Shown: positions 19,181 through 27,279 of the stretch, piece by piece
Position numbering within the stretch: the stretch's first letter is position 1
How the letters are laid out: each line of letters begins with the position of its first letter
From: Qipengyuania oceanensis
GTDB lineage: Bacteria > Pseudomonadota > Alphaproteobacteria > Sphingomonadales > Sphingomonadaceae
NCBI RefSeq assembly: GCF_009827535.1
Contig: NZ_WTYN01000001.1
Location: forward strand, 496,001 to 560,000
Length of the DNA: 64,000 bases
Direction of reading: 5' to 3'
Notes under the pieces: generated by a model
Databases searched by the model: none
Seen by the model: only the letters and a program-made list of their open reading frames with translations
Told to the model about the DNA's origin: nothing
Position numbers and translations under genes: made by a program

Positions 19181-20425
19181 ATGAGCAAGCGGCTGGTAAA
19201 CCGGTATCTCGATGGCATCGTCAAGCGCGGCACTCTGGAGGTGACGTTTGCCGATGGCTCAAGGGAACAGTTCGGCAAGGCGGATCCCGGGTTTCCGGAC
19301 GTCAGGCTCCACTTCACCGACAGCAAGGTCCCGCGTGACATCCTGCTCGACCCGAGGCTGGGCGCGGCCGAGGCCTACATGGACGGTCGGCTGGTGCTGG
19401 ACGAAGGCGGTATCATGGAGCTGGTCGAACTGCTCCGGTCGAACCAGCCCTGGGACCGCGGCGGGACCATCGGTGGCCCCACAAGGCTGCGTCGCCTTGC
19501 CAACCGGATCGCCTTCGCGCGCGAGGCTGTAAACGACCGGATCGGTTCGCAGAAGAACGTCTCGCATCACTACGACATCGGCAACGATCTCTACAAACTC
19601 ATGCTCGACCCAGAGCACATGCAGTATTCCTGCGCCTATTGGGCCGACGGGGTCGAAACGCTTGGCCAGGCACAGGAAGCCAAGCTGGCGCATATCGCGG
19701 CGAAGCTGGCGCTGGACGACGGGCAGAGCGTGCTCGACATCGGTTGTGGCTGGGGCGGGATGGCGATCTATCTCGCCCGTCATTTTGACCTGAAAGTCCA
19801 CGGCATTACCCTGTCGCGCGAGCAGATCGAGCTCGCCCGGCAGCGTGCCGAGGAAGCCGGCGTTTCCGACCGGGTAACGTTCGAGCTGATCGATTACCGC
19901 GAGCTACCGGAGCGCAGCACGCGCTACGACCGGATCGTATCGGTCGGCATGTTCGAGCATGTCGGCCGTCCGCAGTTCGAAACCTTCTTCAAGTCCTGCG
20001 CCAATCTTCTGACCGGCGATGGCGTCATGTTGCTCCACACGATCGGCCGGATCGGCGGACCGGGCATGACGGATGCCTTCACCCGCAAGTACATCTTCCC
20101 GGGCGGCTATATTCCTGCCTTGTCCGAAACTGTCGCCGCGAGTGAGAAATTCCGGTTGATCGCCAGCGATATCGAGATGCTCCGGCTGCATTACGCCAGG
20201 ACCCTGCGTGCGTGGTACGCCAACTGCATGGCCAATCGCGACGCCATCGTCGCGATGTACGACGAGACATTCTTCCGGATGTGGACCTTCTATCTCGCCG
20301 GGGCGACCTCGAGCTTCGAGGGTGGCGGTATGTGCAATTACCAGATCCAGTACTGCCGCAACCGGCGCGTACTGCCGCTGACGCGCGAGTACATGCCCGA
20401 AGCCGAGACCAGGCTGCGCCCGTAG
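19181..20425 (+). CDS. cfa: Cyclopropane-fatty-acyl-phospholipid synthase
   Basis: A 414-residue enzyme that uses SAM to convert cis-unsaturated acyl chains of membrane phospholipids to cyclopropane chains. An N-terminal lipid-binding region is followed by NVSHHYDIGNDLY, the SAM loop VLDIGCGWGGMAIYLA at about residue 185, SVGMFEHVG and the C-terminal Cfa core (FEGGGMCNYQIQY). The start is the ATG of MSKRLV. It stands alone between oppositely oriented genes. Confidence 0.92.
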   Translation: MSKRLVNRYLDGIVKRGTLEVTFADGSREQFGKADPGFPDVRLHFTDSKVPRDILLDPRLGAAEAYMDGRLVLDEGGIMELVELLRSNQPWDRGGTIGGPTRLRRLANRIAFAREAVNDRIGSQKNVSHHYDIGNDLYKLMLDPEHMQYSCAYWADGVETLGQAQEAKLAHIAAKLALDDGQSVLDIGCGWGGMAIYLARHFDLKVHGITLSREQIELARQRAEEAGVSDRVTFELIDYRELPERSTRYDRIVSVGMFEHVGRPQFETFFKSCANLLTGDGVMLLHTIGRIGGPGMTDAFTRKYIFPGGYIPALSETVAASEKFRLIASDIEMLRLHYARTLRAWYANCMANRDAIVAMYDETFFRMWTFYLAGATSSFEGGGMCNYQIQYCRNRRVLPLTREYMPEAETRLRP

Positions 20426-20436
20426 CGCGGCCCGCT

Positions 20437-20577
20437 CTAGCTCATCTGACCGTCTGGCCGGCCGGCAGTCCGATCCTCGTCCGGGATGTTCATCGCCCGC
20501 TGGCGTTTGGCGCGACGCTTGGGTTCGTCGAACTGGAACGATCGATAGGGCGTGTGGTCCAGCAGTTCATATTCCAT
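20437..20577 (-). CDS. Small protein of 46 residues, unknown function
   Basis: MEYELLDHTPYRSFQFDEPK followed by a basic stretch (RRAKRQRAM) and a polar tail. A strong AGGAGAG box lies six bases before the ATG, which is the main reason to accept it over the longer reading that begins at 20697. It resembles no family I can name. It is co-directional with and downstream of recN. Confidence 0.6.
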   Translation of the reverse strand: MEYELLDHTPYRSFQFDEPKRRAKRQRAMNIPDEDRTAGRPDGQMS

Positions 20578-20706
20578 GGCAGCTCTCCTCTGCACCCCTG
20601 CAGGAACTGAAACGGCCGATCCGCCGGGCGGCTCCCGCCCCAGCGCCAAAATGACGAGAAAATCCGGCGAATCGAACGGCTTGCGCCCACCTGACATTTT
20701 ACGAGG

Positions 20707-22371
20707 CTAGACGCCTTCCAGCAGCCGATCGGCCTGCGCCCGCGCTTCGGCGGTCACTTCGGCGCCGCTAAGCATGCGGGCGATCTCTTCCTGCCGCTCG
20801 GCGGGATCGAGAAGGACGACCGACGTGCGCGTGACGGTGCCTTCAGAAGTCTTGGCGATCATGTAGTGGCGGGCGCCACGAGCCGCGACCTGCGGACTGT
20901 GGGTGACGACCAGCACCTGGCCGCCATCGGCAAGCCGTGCGAGCCGCTCGCCGATCGCGCTGGCGACTGCACCGCCGACCCCGCGGTCGATCTCGTCGAA
21001 GATCATCGTCGCCGCCCCGCCCTGCTCGGCCAGCGCGACCTTCAGGGCGAGGATGAACCGGGAGAGCTCGCCACCGGACGCGATCTTGGCCAGCGGCGCG
21101 AACTCCGCTCCCGGATTGGTCGAGATGAGAAATTCGACCCCGTCCATGCCGTGCGCGCCCCAGCGCTCTTCGGGCAACTCCTCGATCGATGTCCGGAACT
21201 GCGCGGAATCGAGCTTGAGGGGCGCGAGCTCGGCGGCAACCGCTTCGTCGAGCTGCCTCGCCGCAGACAAGCGCGCCTCGTGCACCTTTGCCGCCAGCGC
21301 ACGGAAGGCCGCGCCTGCTTCGCGGGCTGCCTGTTCCAGCGCATCCAGCTGCGCCTCGCCGCCTTCGATCGCATCGAGCTGGCTGCGCATCACGCGCATC
21401 TTCTCCGGCAGGTCGTCGACCTCGCAGCGGTGCTTGCGGGCAAGCGCTCGCAGCTCGAACAAGCGCGTCTCGGCCCGCTCGAGTTCCTCCGGATCGTGGA
21501 TTAATGTGTCGGCGGCAGAATTGAGCCGATCCTCGGCCTCGCCCGCCTCGATGATCGCCCGGTCGAGGCTTGCCAGTGCCTCGGCAAGTAGGTCGTGCTC
21601 GGGCGCGATCCGGTCGAGCCTGCGCGCGGCGGACCGAAGCGCCGCCAGCGGCGCGTCCGATCCTTCCCACATGCGCCGCAGTTCCTCGAGGTCTTCGGCG
21701 AGGCGTTCGCCCTTCTGCATCGTGGCGCGAACCTCGGCGAGGCGCGCTTCCTCCCCCGCTTGCGGCTCGATCGCGTTGAGTTCGGTCAGATGCGCCAGCA
21801 GCAGGTCCTGATCCTCGCGGATCCGGTCGACTTCACCGCGCGCTTCGGCAAGGCGATCCTCGGCGCGTCGCCACGTGGACCAGGCTGACTCCAGTGTTTT
21901 TCCGTCGATGCCGGCAAAGCGATCGAGCAAGGCGCGGTGGCCACGGGCATTCACCAGGCCGCGATCGTCGTGCTGGCCATGAAGTTCGACGAGGGCGCTG
22001 CCGAGGGTGCGCAACAAAGCCACGCCGACGGGCTGGTCGTTAATGAAAGCCTTGGATCCGCCGTCTGCCTTCAGCTGCCGGCGCACGATCATCGGCTCGC
22101 CCGCCTCCATCTCGATATCGGCATCGTCGAGCGCCTCAGCCAAGGCATCGGGCAAGCGCGCGAACTCGAAACTGGCTGTGACGCTGGCCTTGGCCTGCCC
22201 TGCCCGCACCAGGCCGCTGTCGGCGCGATCGCCCAGGACCAGTCCAAGCGCGTCGAGCAGGATCGACTTGCCCGCGCCCGTTTCGCCGGTGAGCACACCG
22301 AGGCCGCCTGCGAAATCAAGATCGAGCGCCTCGATCAGCACGATGTTGCGGATGGAAAGGCGGGTCAGCAT
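20707..22371 (-). CDS. recN: DNA repair protein RecN
   Basis: A 554-residue SMC-like ATPase for double-strand-break repair. Walker A is GETGAGKSILLDAL at about residue 30, followed by two long coiled-coil arms, a signature region (SGGELSRFILAL) and Walker B (MIFDEIDRGVGG). The start MLTRLSIRN is the standard family N-terminus; the 13 extra upstream codons are not protein-like. The BamD-RecN order is common in this group, here with a carbonic anhydrase gene between them. Confidence 0.95.
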   Translation of the reverse strand: MLTRLSIRNIVLIEALDLDFAGGLGVLTGETGAGKSILLDALGLVLGDRADSGLVRAGQAKASVTASFEFARLPDALAEALDDADIEMEAGEPMIVRRQLKADGGSKAFINDQPVGVALLRTLGSALVELHGQHDDRGLVNARGHRALLDRFAGIDGKTLESAWSTWRRAEDRLAEARGEVDRIREDQDLLLAHLTELNAIEPQAGEEARLAEVRATMQKGERLAEDLEELRRMWEGSDAPLAALRSAARRLDRIAPEHDLLAEALASLDRAIIEAGEAEDRLNSAADTLIHDPEELERAETRLFELRALARKHRCEVDDLPEKMRVMRSQLDAIEGGEAQLDALEQAAREAGAAFRALAAKVHEARLSAARQLDEAVAAELAPLKLDSAQFRTSIEELPEERWGAHGMDGVEFLISTNPGAEFAPLAKIASGGELSRFILALKVALAEQGGAATMIFDEIDRGVGGAVASAIGERLARLADGGQVLVVTHSPQVAARGARHYMIAKTSEGTVTRTSVVLLDPAERQEEIARMLSGAEVTAEARAQADRLLEGV

Positions 22372-22389
22372 TCTGCTGACATAGATAGC

Positions 22390-22425
22390 GCAGGCCGCAC
22401 CCGCAATCACGCTGGCGCGGCCTGC
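22390..22425 (-). terminator. Candidate hairpin downstream of the carbonic anhydrase
   Basis: A perfect nine-base inverted repeat, GCAGGCCGC / GCGGCCTGC, with an 18-base loop lies between the carbonic anhydrase stop and the recN start. There is no T-run after it, so it may be a weak or Rho-assisted terminator, or a structure in the recN leader. Confidence 0.4.
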
Positions 22426-22446
22426 TTATCCTCCGTTACGGGTTGC

Positions 22447-23178
22447 TCAGCGCGGAGCCACCAGCAGGCGCCCCTTGCGCTCCTGCAGAGAACGCGCACT
22501 TGAACCGAGCACTGCTCGCAGTGCCGCTATCTGTTCGGCGCTGGCTTCGACCGGCTCGTTCGCAACGTGCCAGTTCACGCCTTCCGTGCAGGGCGGTGTC
22601 GTCAACGAGCCCATGTAGCGCCACACCGCGAGCGTATCGGGGACCATGTCGTCGATATCGACCGTCAGCGCGGTACCGTTGCCCTTCGCGTGCGCCTGCA
22701 GCAGGGCCGCGATGCCGGGATTCGCCTCGCCTTCGGTGAACATGACACCGAGCACGCCCAGCCTGCCCTCCTCGGTCGCGTGGACGAAGTGGGCGACCAG
22801 CGGATGGCGCTCCCCGTCAAAGGCGTGTTCGGCAGGCGTGTGGAAGTGGACCTGAAGCAGATCGTACTGCGTATCGCCGCTCTTCATGCCCTTATCCTGA
22901 CCGGGGTCGAAATCGATCTGCACCTTCTGCTTGCCGAGCGAGAGCTTGCCGGCAGCCGTGCCGAAATGGGTCTCGAGCTCCACCGTGGCTCGTGCGTCCG
23001 GATCGACGAGGTCGATCGGCGACTGCATGTGGCCGGCATCGCAGGCAGCATACGCAGCATCGACCTCGGACCAGCGTTCCGCCGCCGTTCCGTCGCCAAA
23101 GCTCCATTCCTTGGTCTGGGCGACCGCGACACCAGATGCCGCCAGAGCGAGCGCCGCCGTTGCAAGTGCCTATTTCAT
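22447..23178 (-). pseudogene. Alpha-carbonic anhydrase interrupted by an amber codon at position 3
   Basis: From residue 4 on the frame encodes a full secreted alpha-carbonic anhydrase: a signal peptide (ALATAALALAASGVAVAQ), the W-S-F-G-D-G start, QSPIDL, the zinc histidines in VHFHTPAEH and LVAHFVH, and TTPPCTEGVNW. The enzyme would hydrate CO2 in the periplasm. Upstream is a good AAGGAGG box and ATG AAA, but the third codon is TAG (23170-23172). Changing one base would give AAG and a normal MKKAL signal peptide. No alternative ATG or GTG lies between the stop and the mature protein; Met at 23028 would lose the signal and N-terminal strand. It is either a recent nonsense mutation or a sequence error. 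The rest of the frame is undamaged. Confidence 0.85.
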
Positions 23179-23318
23179 GATAAAACGTCCTCCTTCGAAT
23201 TTCACATCGATCGAACGCCGATGGTCTCGAGGAGAAAGCGCTTGGCCCACCTATCCACATCGGCATGTCCGATGCGGTCCGACATCACGTGCGCCGAAAA
23301 GGCGCGCGCCAGAGGGGC

Positions 23319-23354
23319 CCGGTCCGCGCGACCTAGATGCAGCGGACGGACCGG
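23319..23354. repeat. Inverted repeat between bamD and the carbonic anhydrase
   Basis: A perfect eight-base inverted repeat CCGGTCCG / CGGACCGG with a 20-base loop, about 45 bases past the bamD stop. It may end the bamD transcript; no T-run follows. The remaining roughly 150 bases up to the carbonic anhydrase start hold nothing else I can identify. Confidence 0.35.
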
Positions 23355-23397
23355 AATTTCAAGTCTTGGCGGATAAAATCAGTGCGGCAGATGCCGC

Positions 23398-24213
23398 TCA
23401 GCTGGCGGTGACGCCCGCGGCATTGTCGCCAACGAGCTCGTAAGCCTTCTCATACCATTCGGTACCGGGATAATTGGCGCCGAGAACCGCCGCGTATTTC
23501 ACTGCCTCTTCCTTGAGGCCGAGCGAGAGGCTCGTTTCCGTCAGGCGATACAGCGCTTCGGGCGCGTGGCTGGTGGTCTGGTAGTTCTCGACCACGTTCT
23601 GGAAACGTAGCTGGGCCGAGATCCACTTGCCCGACCGCTCGTAGAAACGCCCGATCTCCATCTCCTTGCCGGCGAGATGGTCGTTCACGAGGTCGAGCTT
23701 CAGACGCGCATCATTGGCATATTCGGTGTTGGGGAATCGACGGACCACCTCGGCCAGCGCGCGCTGAGCCTGTTCGGTAATCTTCTGATCACGCTGCACG
23801 TCGCTGATCTGCTCGTAATAGCTGAGCGCGATCAGGTAGTAGGCATAGGGCGCATCCTTGTTACCCGGATGTATCGACAGGAACCGCTGCGCGCTCTGGA
23901 TAGCGGAGTTGTAATCTGCCGCGACATAATAGCTGAACGCGCTCATTAGCTGTGCCCGGCGTGCCCAAGGCGAATAGGGGTGCTGGCGTTCCACCTCGTC
24001 GAACAGGGCGGCGGCCATTTTGGAATTGCCGCGATCGAGCCGGCTCTTCGCCTCTGCATAGAGCGTTTCCACGTCCCGCGCGACGTAGGCTGTGTCCGCC
24101 TGGTCGCCGCCGCCGCGCGCGCACCCCGCTACAACGAGGGTCGAACCCAGCAGGAGGGCGGCGAGTGCGGTGCGCAGCCCGCGATGCGAAGCAGTCGTCG
24201 ACTTGGTGATCAT
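23398..24213 (-). CDS. bamD: Outer membrane protein assembly factor BamD
   Basis: A 271-residue lipoprotein of the BAM complex that folds outer-membrane beta-barrels. The signal peptide ends in the lipobox VAGC at about residue 30. TPR-like repeats follow, including YAEAKSRLDRGNSKMAAALF, EVERQHPYSPWARRAQLM and RRFPNTEYANDARLKLD, as in BamD/YfiO. Length is standard. It lies on the minus strand, divergent from the Flp pilin gene at 24390. Confidence 0.94.
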   Translation of the reverse strand: MITKSTTASHRGLRTALAALLLGSTLVVAGCARGGGDQADTAYVARDVETLYAEAKSRLDRGNSKMAAALFDEVERQHPYSPWARRAQLMSAFSYYVAADYNSAIQSAQRFLSIHPGNKDAPYAYYLIALSYYEQISDVQRDQKITEQAQRALAEVVRRFPNTEYANDARLKLDLVNDHLAGKEMEIGRFYERSGKWISAQLRFQNVVENYQTTSHAPEALYRLTETSLSLGLKEEAVKYAAVLGANYPGTEWYEKAYELVGDNAAGVTAS

Positions 24214-24343
24214 GGACCGAGCCTATAGCCAGCGCACAGGTGAACGCCAAGTGAAGTTGCGGCTGTTCGAAGACGTGTCCACACACATCTCCGCGCGATC
24301 CGTTTGCCAAATCGAAAGCATGTTCGTTGTGCATGCATTACAG

Positions 24344-24377
24344 GGATGCATCCTACATCGGCTCCACACACGTGGAG
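24344..24377. promoter_or_regulatory. Palindrome and leader hairpin upstream of the repeat-tailed pilin gene
   Basis: Two symmetric elements precede the pilin start. GGATGCATCC (24344-24353) is a perfect 10-base palindrome, a possible operator. CTCCAC-ACAC-GTGGAG (24362-24377) is a perfect six-base stem with a four-base loop whose right arm holds GGAG, 12 bases before the ATG. Closing the stem could hide a ribosome-binding site, though AGGA nearer the start remains free. Confidence 0.45.
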
Positions 24378-24389
24378 ACCAGGACACCA

Positions 24390-25088
24390 ATGACTACCCT
24401 TCACAGGATCGCCCGCGACACGACGGGCGCCTCGACGCTCGAATACGCCATGATGGCTGCATTGATTGCCGTCGCCAGCATGGGGGCGATCGGCGCGCTC
24501 GGCAGCGAGGTGGCCACCACCTATGATTCGGTCAGCTCGTCCGTCGCGGACTCCGGCGCATCGGGTAGCGGCAGCAGTGACGATGGCGGCGGCAGCAGCG
24601 ACGGCAGTGGCAGCGGAGGCAGCGGGAACACCAACGGAAACGGTGGTGGCGGCAACGGTAACGGTAACGGTAACGGGAACGGAAATGGGAACGGAGGTGG
24701 CTCCGGCGGGAGCAGCTCTGGCGGAACATCCTCCGGCGGGACCGGGAGCACGACCGGTGGTTCGACGGGAAGCACTACGGGTTCCGGCACGTCCACCGGG
24801 GGCAGCACTTCGACGGGGAGTGGCGCGACGACAGGCGGTGGCACGACGACAGGCGGTGGCACTTCGACGGGGGGTGGAACTTCGACTGGGGGTGGCACGT
24901 CTACAGGCGGCGGCACTTCAACCGGCGGTGGTACGTCGTCGGGTGGTGGCACGGGATCGGGAACCGGTACGTCCACCGGCGGATCTGGCGGCTCGACTGG
25001 CTCGACCGGCGGCACCGGCGGTGGCGGCACTTGGACCGGCGGCAACGGTAACGGCAATGGGAACGGGAACGGCAAGGACAAGAAATAG
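24390..25088 (+). CDS. Flp-type pilin with a long Gly/Thr/Ser/Asn repeat tail
   Basis: A 232-residue protein. Its N-terminus is a type IVb (Flp) prepilin: a short basic leader, TTG|ASTLEY with Glu at mature position 5, and a hydrophobic helix AMMAALIAVASMGAIGALG. After about residue 55 the protein is low-complexity to the end: a Gly/Ser/Asp stretch, a GN repeat, seven TSTGGG-like hexapeptides, Gly-Thr-Ser runs, another GN repeat and KDKK. Normal Flp pilins are 50-70 residues. The tail may be a surface-exposed spacer, a glycosylation substrate or an adhesive segment. A second, ordinary Flp gene follows 110 bases downstream; no Tad/Cpa assembly genes are in the window. Confidence 0.75.
   Translation: MTTLHRIARDTTGASTLEYAMMAALIAVASMGAIGALGSEVATTYDSVSSSVADSGASGSGSSDDGGGSSDGSGSGGSGNTNGNGGGGNGNGNGNGNGNGNGGGSGGSSSGGTSSGGTGSTTGGSTGSTTGSGTSTGGSTSTGSGATTGGGTTTGGGTSTGGGTSTGGGTSTGGGTSTGGGTSSGGGTGSGTGTSTGGSGGSTGSTGGTGGGGTWTGGNGNGNGNGNGKDKK
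24825..24950 (+). repeat. Seven in-frame 18-base coding repeats
   Basis: Seven consecutive 18-base units encode T-[S/T]-[T/S]-G-G-G (the first reads ATTGGG). Third codon positions vary freely between units (ACG/ACT, GGC/GGT/GGA/GGG) while the peptide is kept, so selection appears to act on the protein rather than the DNA. A shorter (GGTAAC)n-like GN tract lies at about 24644-24695. Confidence 0.85.
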
Positions 25089-25198
25089 TCGCAGCGCCGC
25101 TCCACCATCCAGGTTTGGGTTAACGCCTTCATAACCCGGCCGTGGCATAGGCTCGCGCGACGGGCGGCCCTTCGGCTTGCCGCCGGGGGGACCAGACA

Positions 25199-25372
25199 AT
25201 GCTCAAGAAACTCGATGCCCTGCTGAAGGACAAGACCGGCGCCACCGCGGTCGAATACGCGATCGTCGCGTCGGTGATCTCGGTCGCGGCGCTGGGCGCC
25301 TTTCTCGCGGTCGGCCAGCAGTCCAAGGACAACATGGAAAGCGTGGCAACCCAGTACCAGGACGTCCAATAG
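25199..25372 (+). CDS. flp: Flp family type IVb pilin
   Basis: A 57-residue pilin: basic leader MLKKLDALLKDKTG, cleavage before ATAVEY with Glu at mature position 5, hydrophobic helix AIVASVISVAALGAFLAVG, and a short polar tail. This is a textbook Flp prepilin that would be processed by a TadV/CpaA-type peptidase and assembled by a Tad machine, neither of which is in the window. It lies downstream of the repeat-tailed pilin on the same strand. Confidence 0.9.
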   Translation: MLKKLDALLKDKTGATAVEYAIVASVISVAALGAFLAVGQQSKDNMESVATQYQDVQ

Positions 25373-25405
25373 GCGAGCGCCCGGTCCTTGGGGCCCGGAG
25401 GCTTC

Positions 25406-27223
25406 CTACTCCTCCCCCATCCGCAGCGCAGCGATAAACGCCTCCTGCGGGATGCTCACATTGCCATACTCCCGCATCCGCGCCTTGCCCTTCTTCTGCT
25501 TTTCCAACAGCTTTTTCTTGCGCGTGATGTCGCCGCCGTAGCACTTGGCGGTCACGTCCTTGCGCAGGGCGGCGATGGTTTCGCGGGCGATGATCTTGCC
25601 GCCGATCGCAGCCTGGATCGGGATCTTGAACAGGTGGCGCGGGATGAGGTCCTTGAGCCGCTCGCACATGCCCCGCCCGCGCTCTTCGGCCACGTTGCGG
25701 TGTACGATCAGCGATAGCGCGTCGACCGGCTCGTTGTTGACAAGGATGTTCATCTTCACGAGGTCGCCTTCGCGCAGGCCGATCTGCTCGTAATCGAAGC
25801 TGGCATAGCCGCGGCTGATCGATTTCAGCCGGTCGTAGAAATCAAACACCACCTCGTTCAGCGGCAGCTCGTAGGTGACCTGCGCGCGTCCGCCGACATA
25901 GGTGAGGTCGGTCTGGATGCCGCGCCGGTCCTGGCACAGCTTGAGGATCGCGCCGAGATACTCGTCGGGCGTGTAGATCACCGCCTTGATCCACGGCTCC
26001 TCGATCGATTCGATCCGGCTGGGATCGGGATAGTCGGCAGGGTTGTGCAGCTCGATGACCTTTGCGTCCTCGTTCTTCGTATGGCCGAGCTGGATGCGGT
26101 AGACGACCGAGGGCGCGGTAGTGATGAGATCGAGGTCGTATTCGCGGCTCAGCCGCTCCTGGATGATCTCGAGGTGCAGCAGGCCGAGGAAGCCGCAGCG
26201 AAAGCCGAAGCCGAGCGCTGCGGAGCTTTCCATCTCGTAACTGAAACTGGCGTCGTTAAGCCGCAGCTTGCCGATGCTCTCGCGCAGCTTCTCGAAATCG
26301 GCGGCGTCGACGGGAAATAGGCCGCAAAACACGACCGGCTGGACTTCCTTGTAGCCTTTCAGCGCTTCGGGCGCCCCGCCCTTCACCGTCGTTATGGTGT
26401 CGCCGACGCGGGCCTGTTCGACTTCCTTGATCTGCGCGGTGATGAAGCCGATCTCGCCCGGGCCGATTTCCGGCAGGTCGATGCGCTTGGGGGTGAAGGC
26501 GCCGACACGGTCGATCAGGTGCTGCGTACCGCCCTGCATGAAGCGGACGTGCAGACCCTTCTTGATAACCCCGTCGATCACCCGCACGAGGATGACCACG
26601 CCGAGGTAGGGATCGTACCAGCTGTCGACCAGCATGGCCTTTAGCGGTGCGTCGCGGTCGCCCTTGGGCGGCGGGATCTTGGCGACGATCGCCTCGAGTG
26701 TATCCTCGATGCCGATGCCGGATTTCGCGCTGGTGAGCACGGCTTCGGAAGCATCGAGGCCGATGATGTCTTCTATCTCCGCACGAACCTTGTCGGGTTC
26801 GGCGGCGGGCAGGTCGATCTTGTTGATGACAGGCACGATCTCGTGATCGTGCTCGATCGACTGGTAGACGTTGGCGAGCGTCTGGGCTTCCACGCCCTGC
26901 GCCGCATCGACCACCAGCAATGCGCCTTCGCACGCGGCGAGGCTGCGGCTGACTTCGTAGGCGAAGTCGACGTGGCCGGGCGTGTCCATGAGGTTGAGCT
27001 CATAGGTCTCGCCATCCTTGGCAGTGTAGTTGAGGCGCACTGTCTGCGCCTTGATGGTGATCCCGCGCTCGCGCTCGATGTCCATGTTGTCGAGCACCTG
27101 CTCGCTCATCTCGCGGTCGGTCAGGCCACCGGTGAACTGGATCAGGCGGTCGGCCAGCGTCGACTTGCCGTGGTCGATATGCGCGATGATGCTGAAATTG
27201 CGGATCTTGGAAAGGTCGGTCAT
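25406..27223 (-). CDS. lepA: Elongation factor 4 (LepA) GTPase
   Basis: A 605-residue translational GTPase. [14 protein letters not shown] (G1), DTPGHVDF (G3) and NKIDLPAA (G4) form the G domain; domains II, III and V follow, and the LepA-specific C-terminal domain ends in [18 protein letters not shown]. It acts on the ribosome in initiation/elongation quality control. The start is the standard [21 protein letters not shown]-type N-terminus. Confidence 0.97.
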   Translation of the reverse strand: MTDLSKIRNFSIIAHIDHGKSTLADRLIQFTGGLTDREMSEQVLDNMDIERERGITIKAQTVRLNYTAKDGETYELNLMDTPGHVDFAYEVSRSLAACEGALLVVDAAQGVEAQTLANVYQSIEHDHEIVPVINKIDLPAAEPDKVRAEIEDIIGLDASEAVLTSAKSGIGIEDTLEAIVAKIPPPKGDRDAPLKAMLVDSWYDPYLGVVILVRVIDGVIKKGLHVRFMQGGTQHLIDRVGAFTPKRIDLPEIGPGEIGFITAQIKEVEQARVGDTITTVKGGAPEALKGYKEVQPVVFCGLFPVDAADFEKLRESIGKLRLNDASFSYEMESSAALGFGFRCGFLGLLHLEIIQERLSREYDLDLITTAPSVVYRIQLGHTKNEDAKVIELHNPADYPDPSRIESIEEPWIKAVIYTPDEYLGAILKLCQDRRGIQTDLTYVGGRAQVTYELPLNEVVFDFYDRLKSISRGYASFDYEQIGLREGDLVKMNILVNNEPVDALSLIVHRNVAEERGRGMCERLKDLIPRHLFKIPIQAAIGGKIIARETIAALRKDVTAKCYGGDITRKKKLLEKQKKGKARMREYGNVSIPQEAFIAALRMGEE

Positions 27224-27279
27224 TTGCGCCGGCCCTTAGCCGCCCGGATACATCCTGTCAGCAGACATCGTGTTTCGCG

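Noticed and set aside
23179-23397. Gap between bamD and the carbonic anhydrase considered for a hidden gene or small RNA
   Set aside because: Apart from one 8-bp inverted repeat there is no frame with a ribosome-binding site and no RNA-gene signature.
24825-24950. Regular 18-base repeats considered as a CRISPR or tandem-repeat locus
   Set aside because: There are no spacers; the units are contiguous, in frame and encode a hexapeptide repeat with variable third positions.
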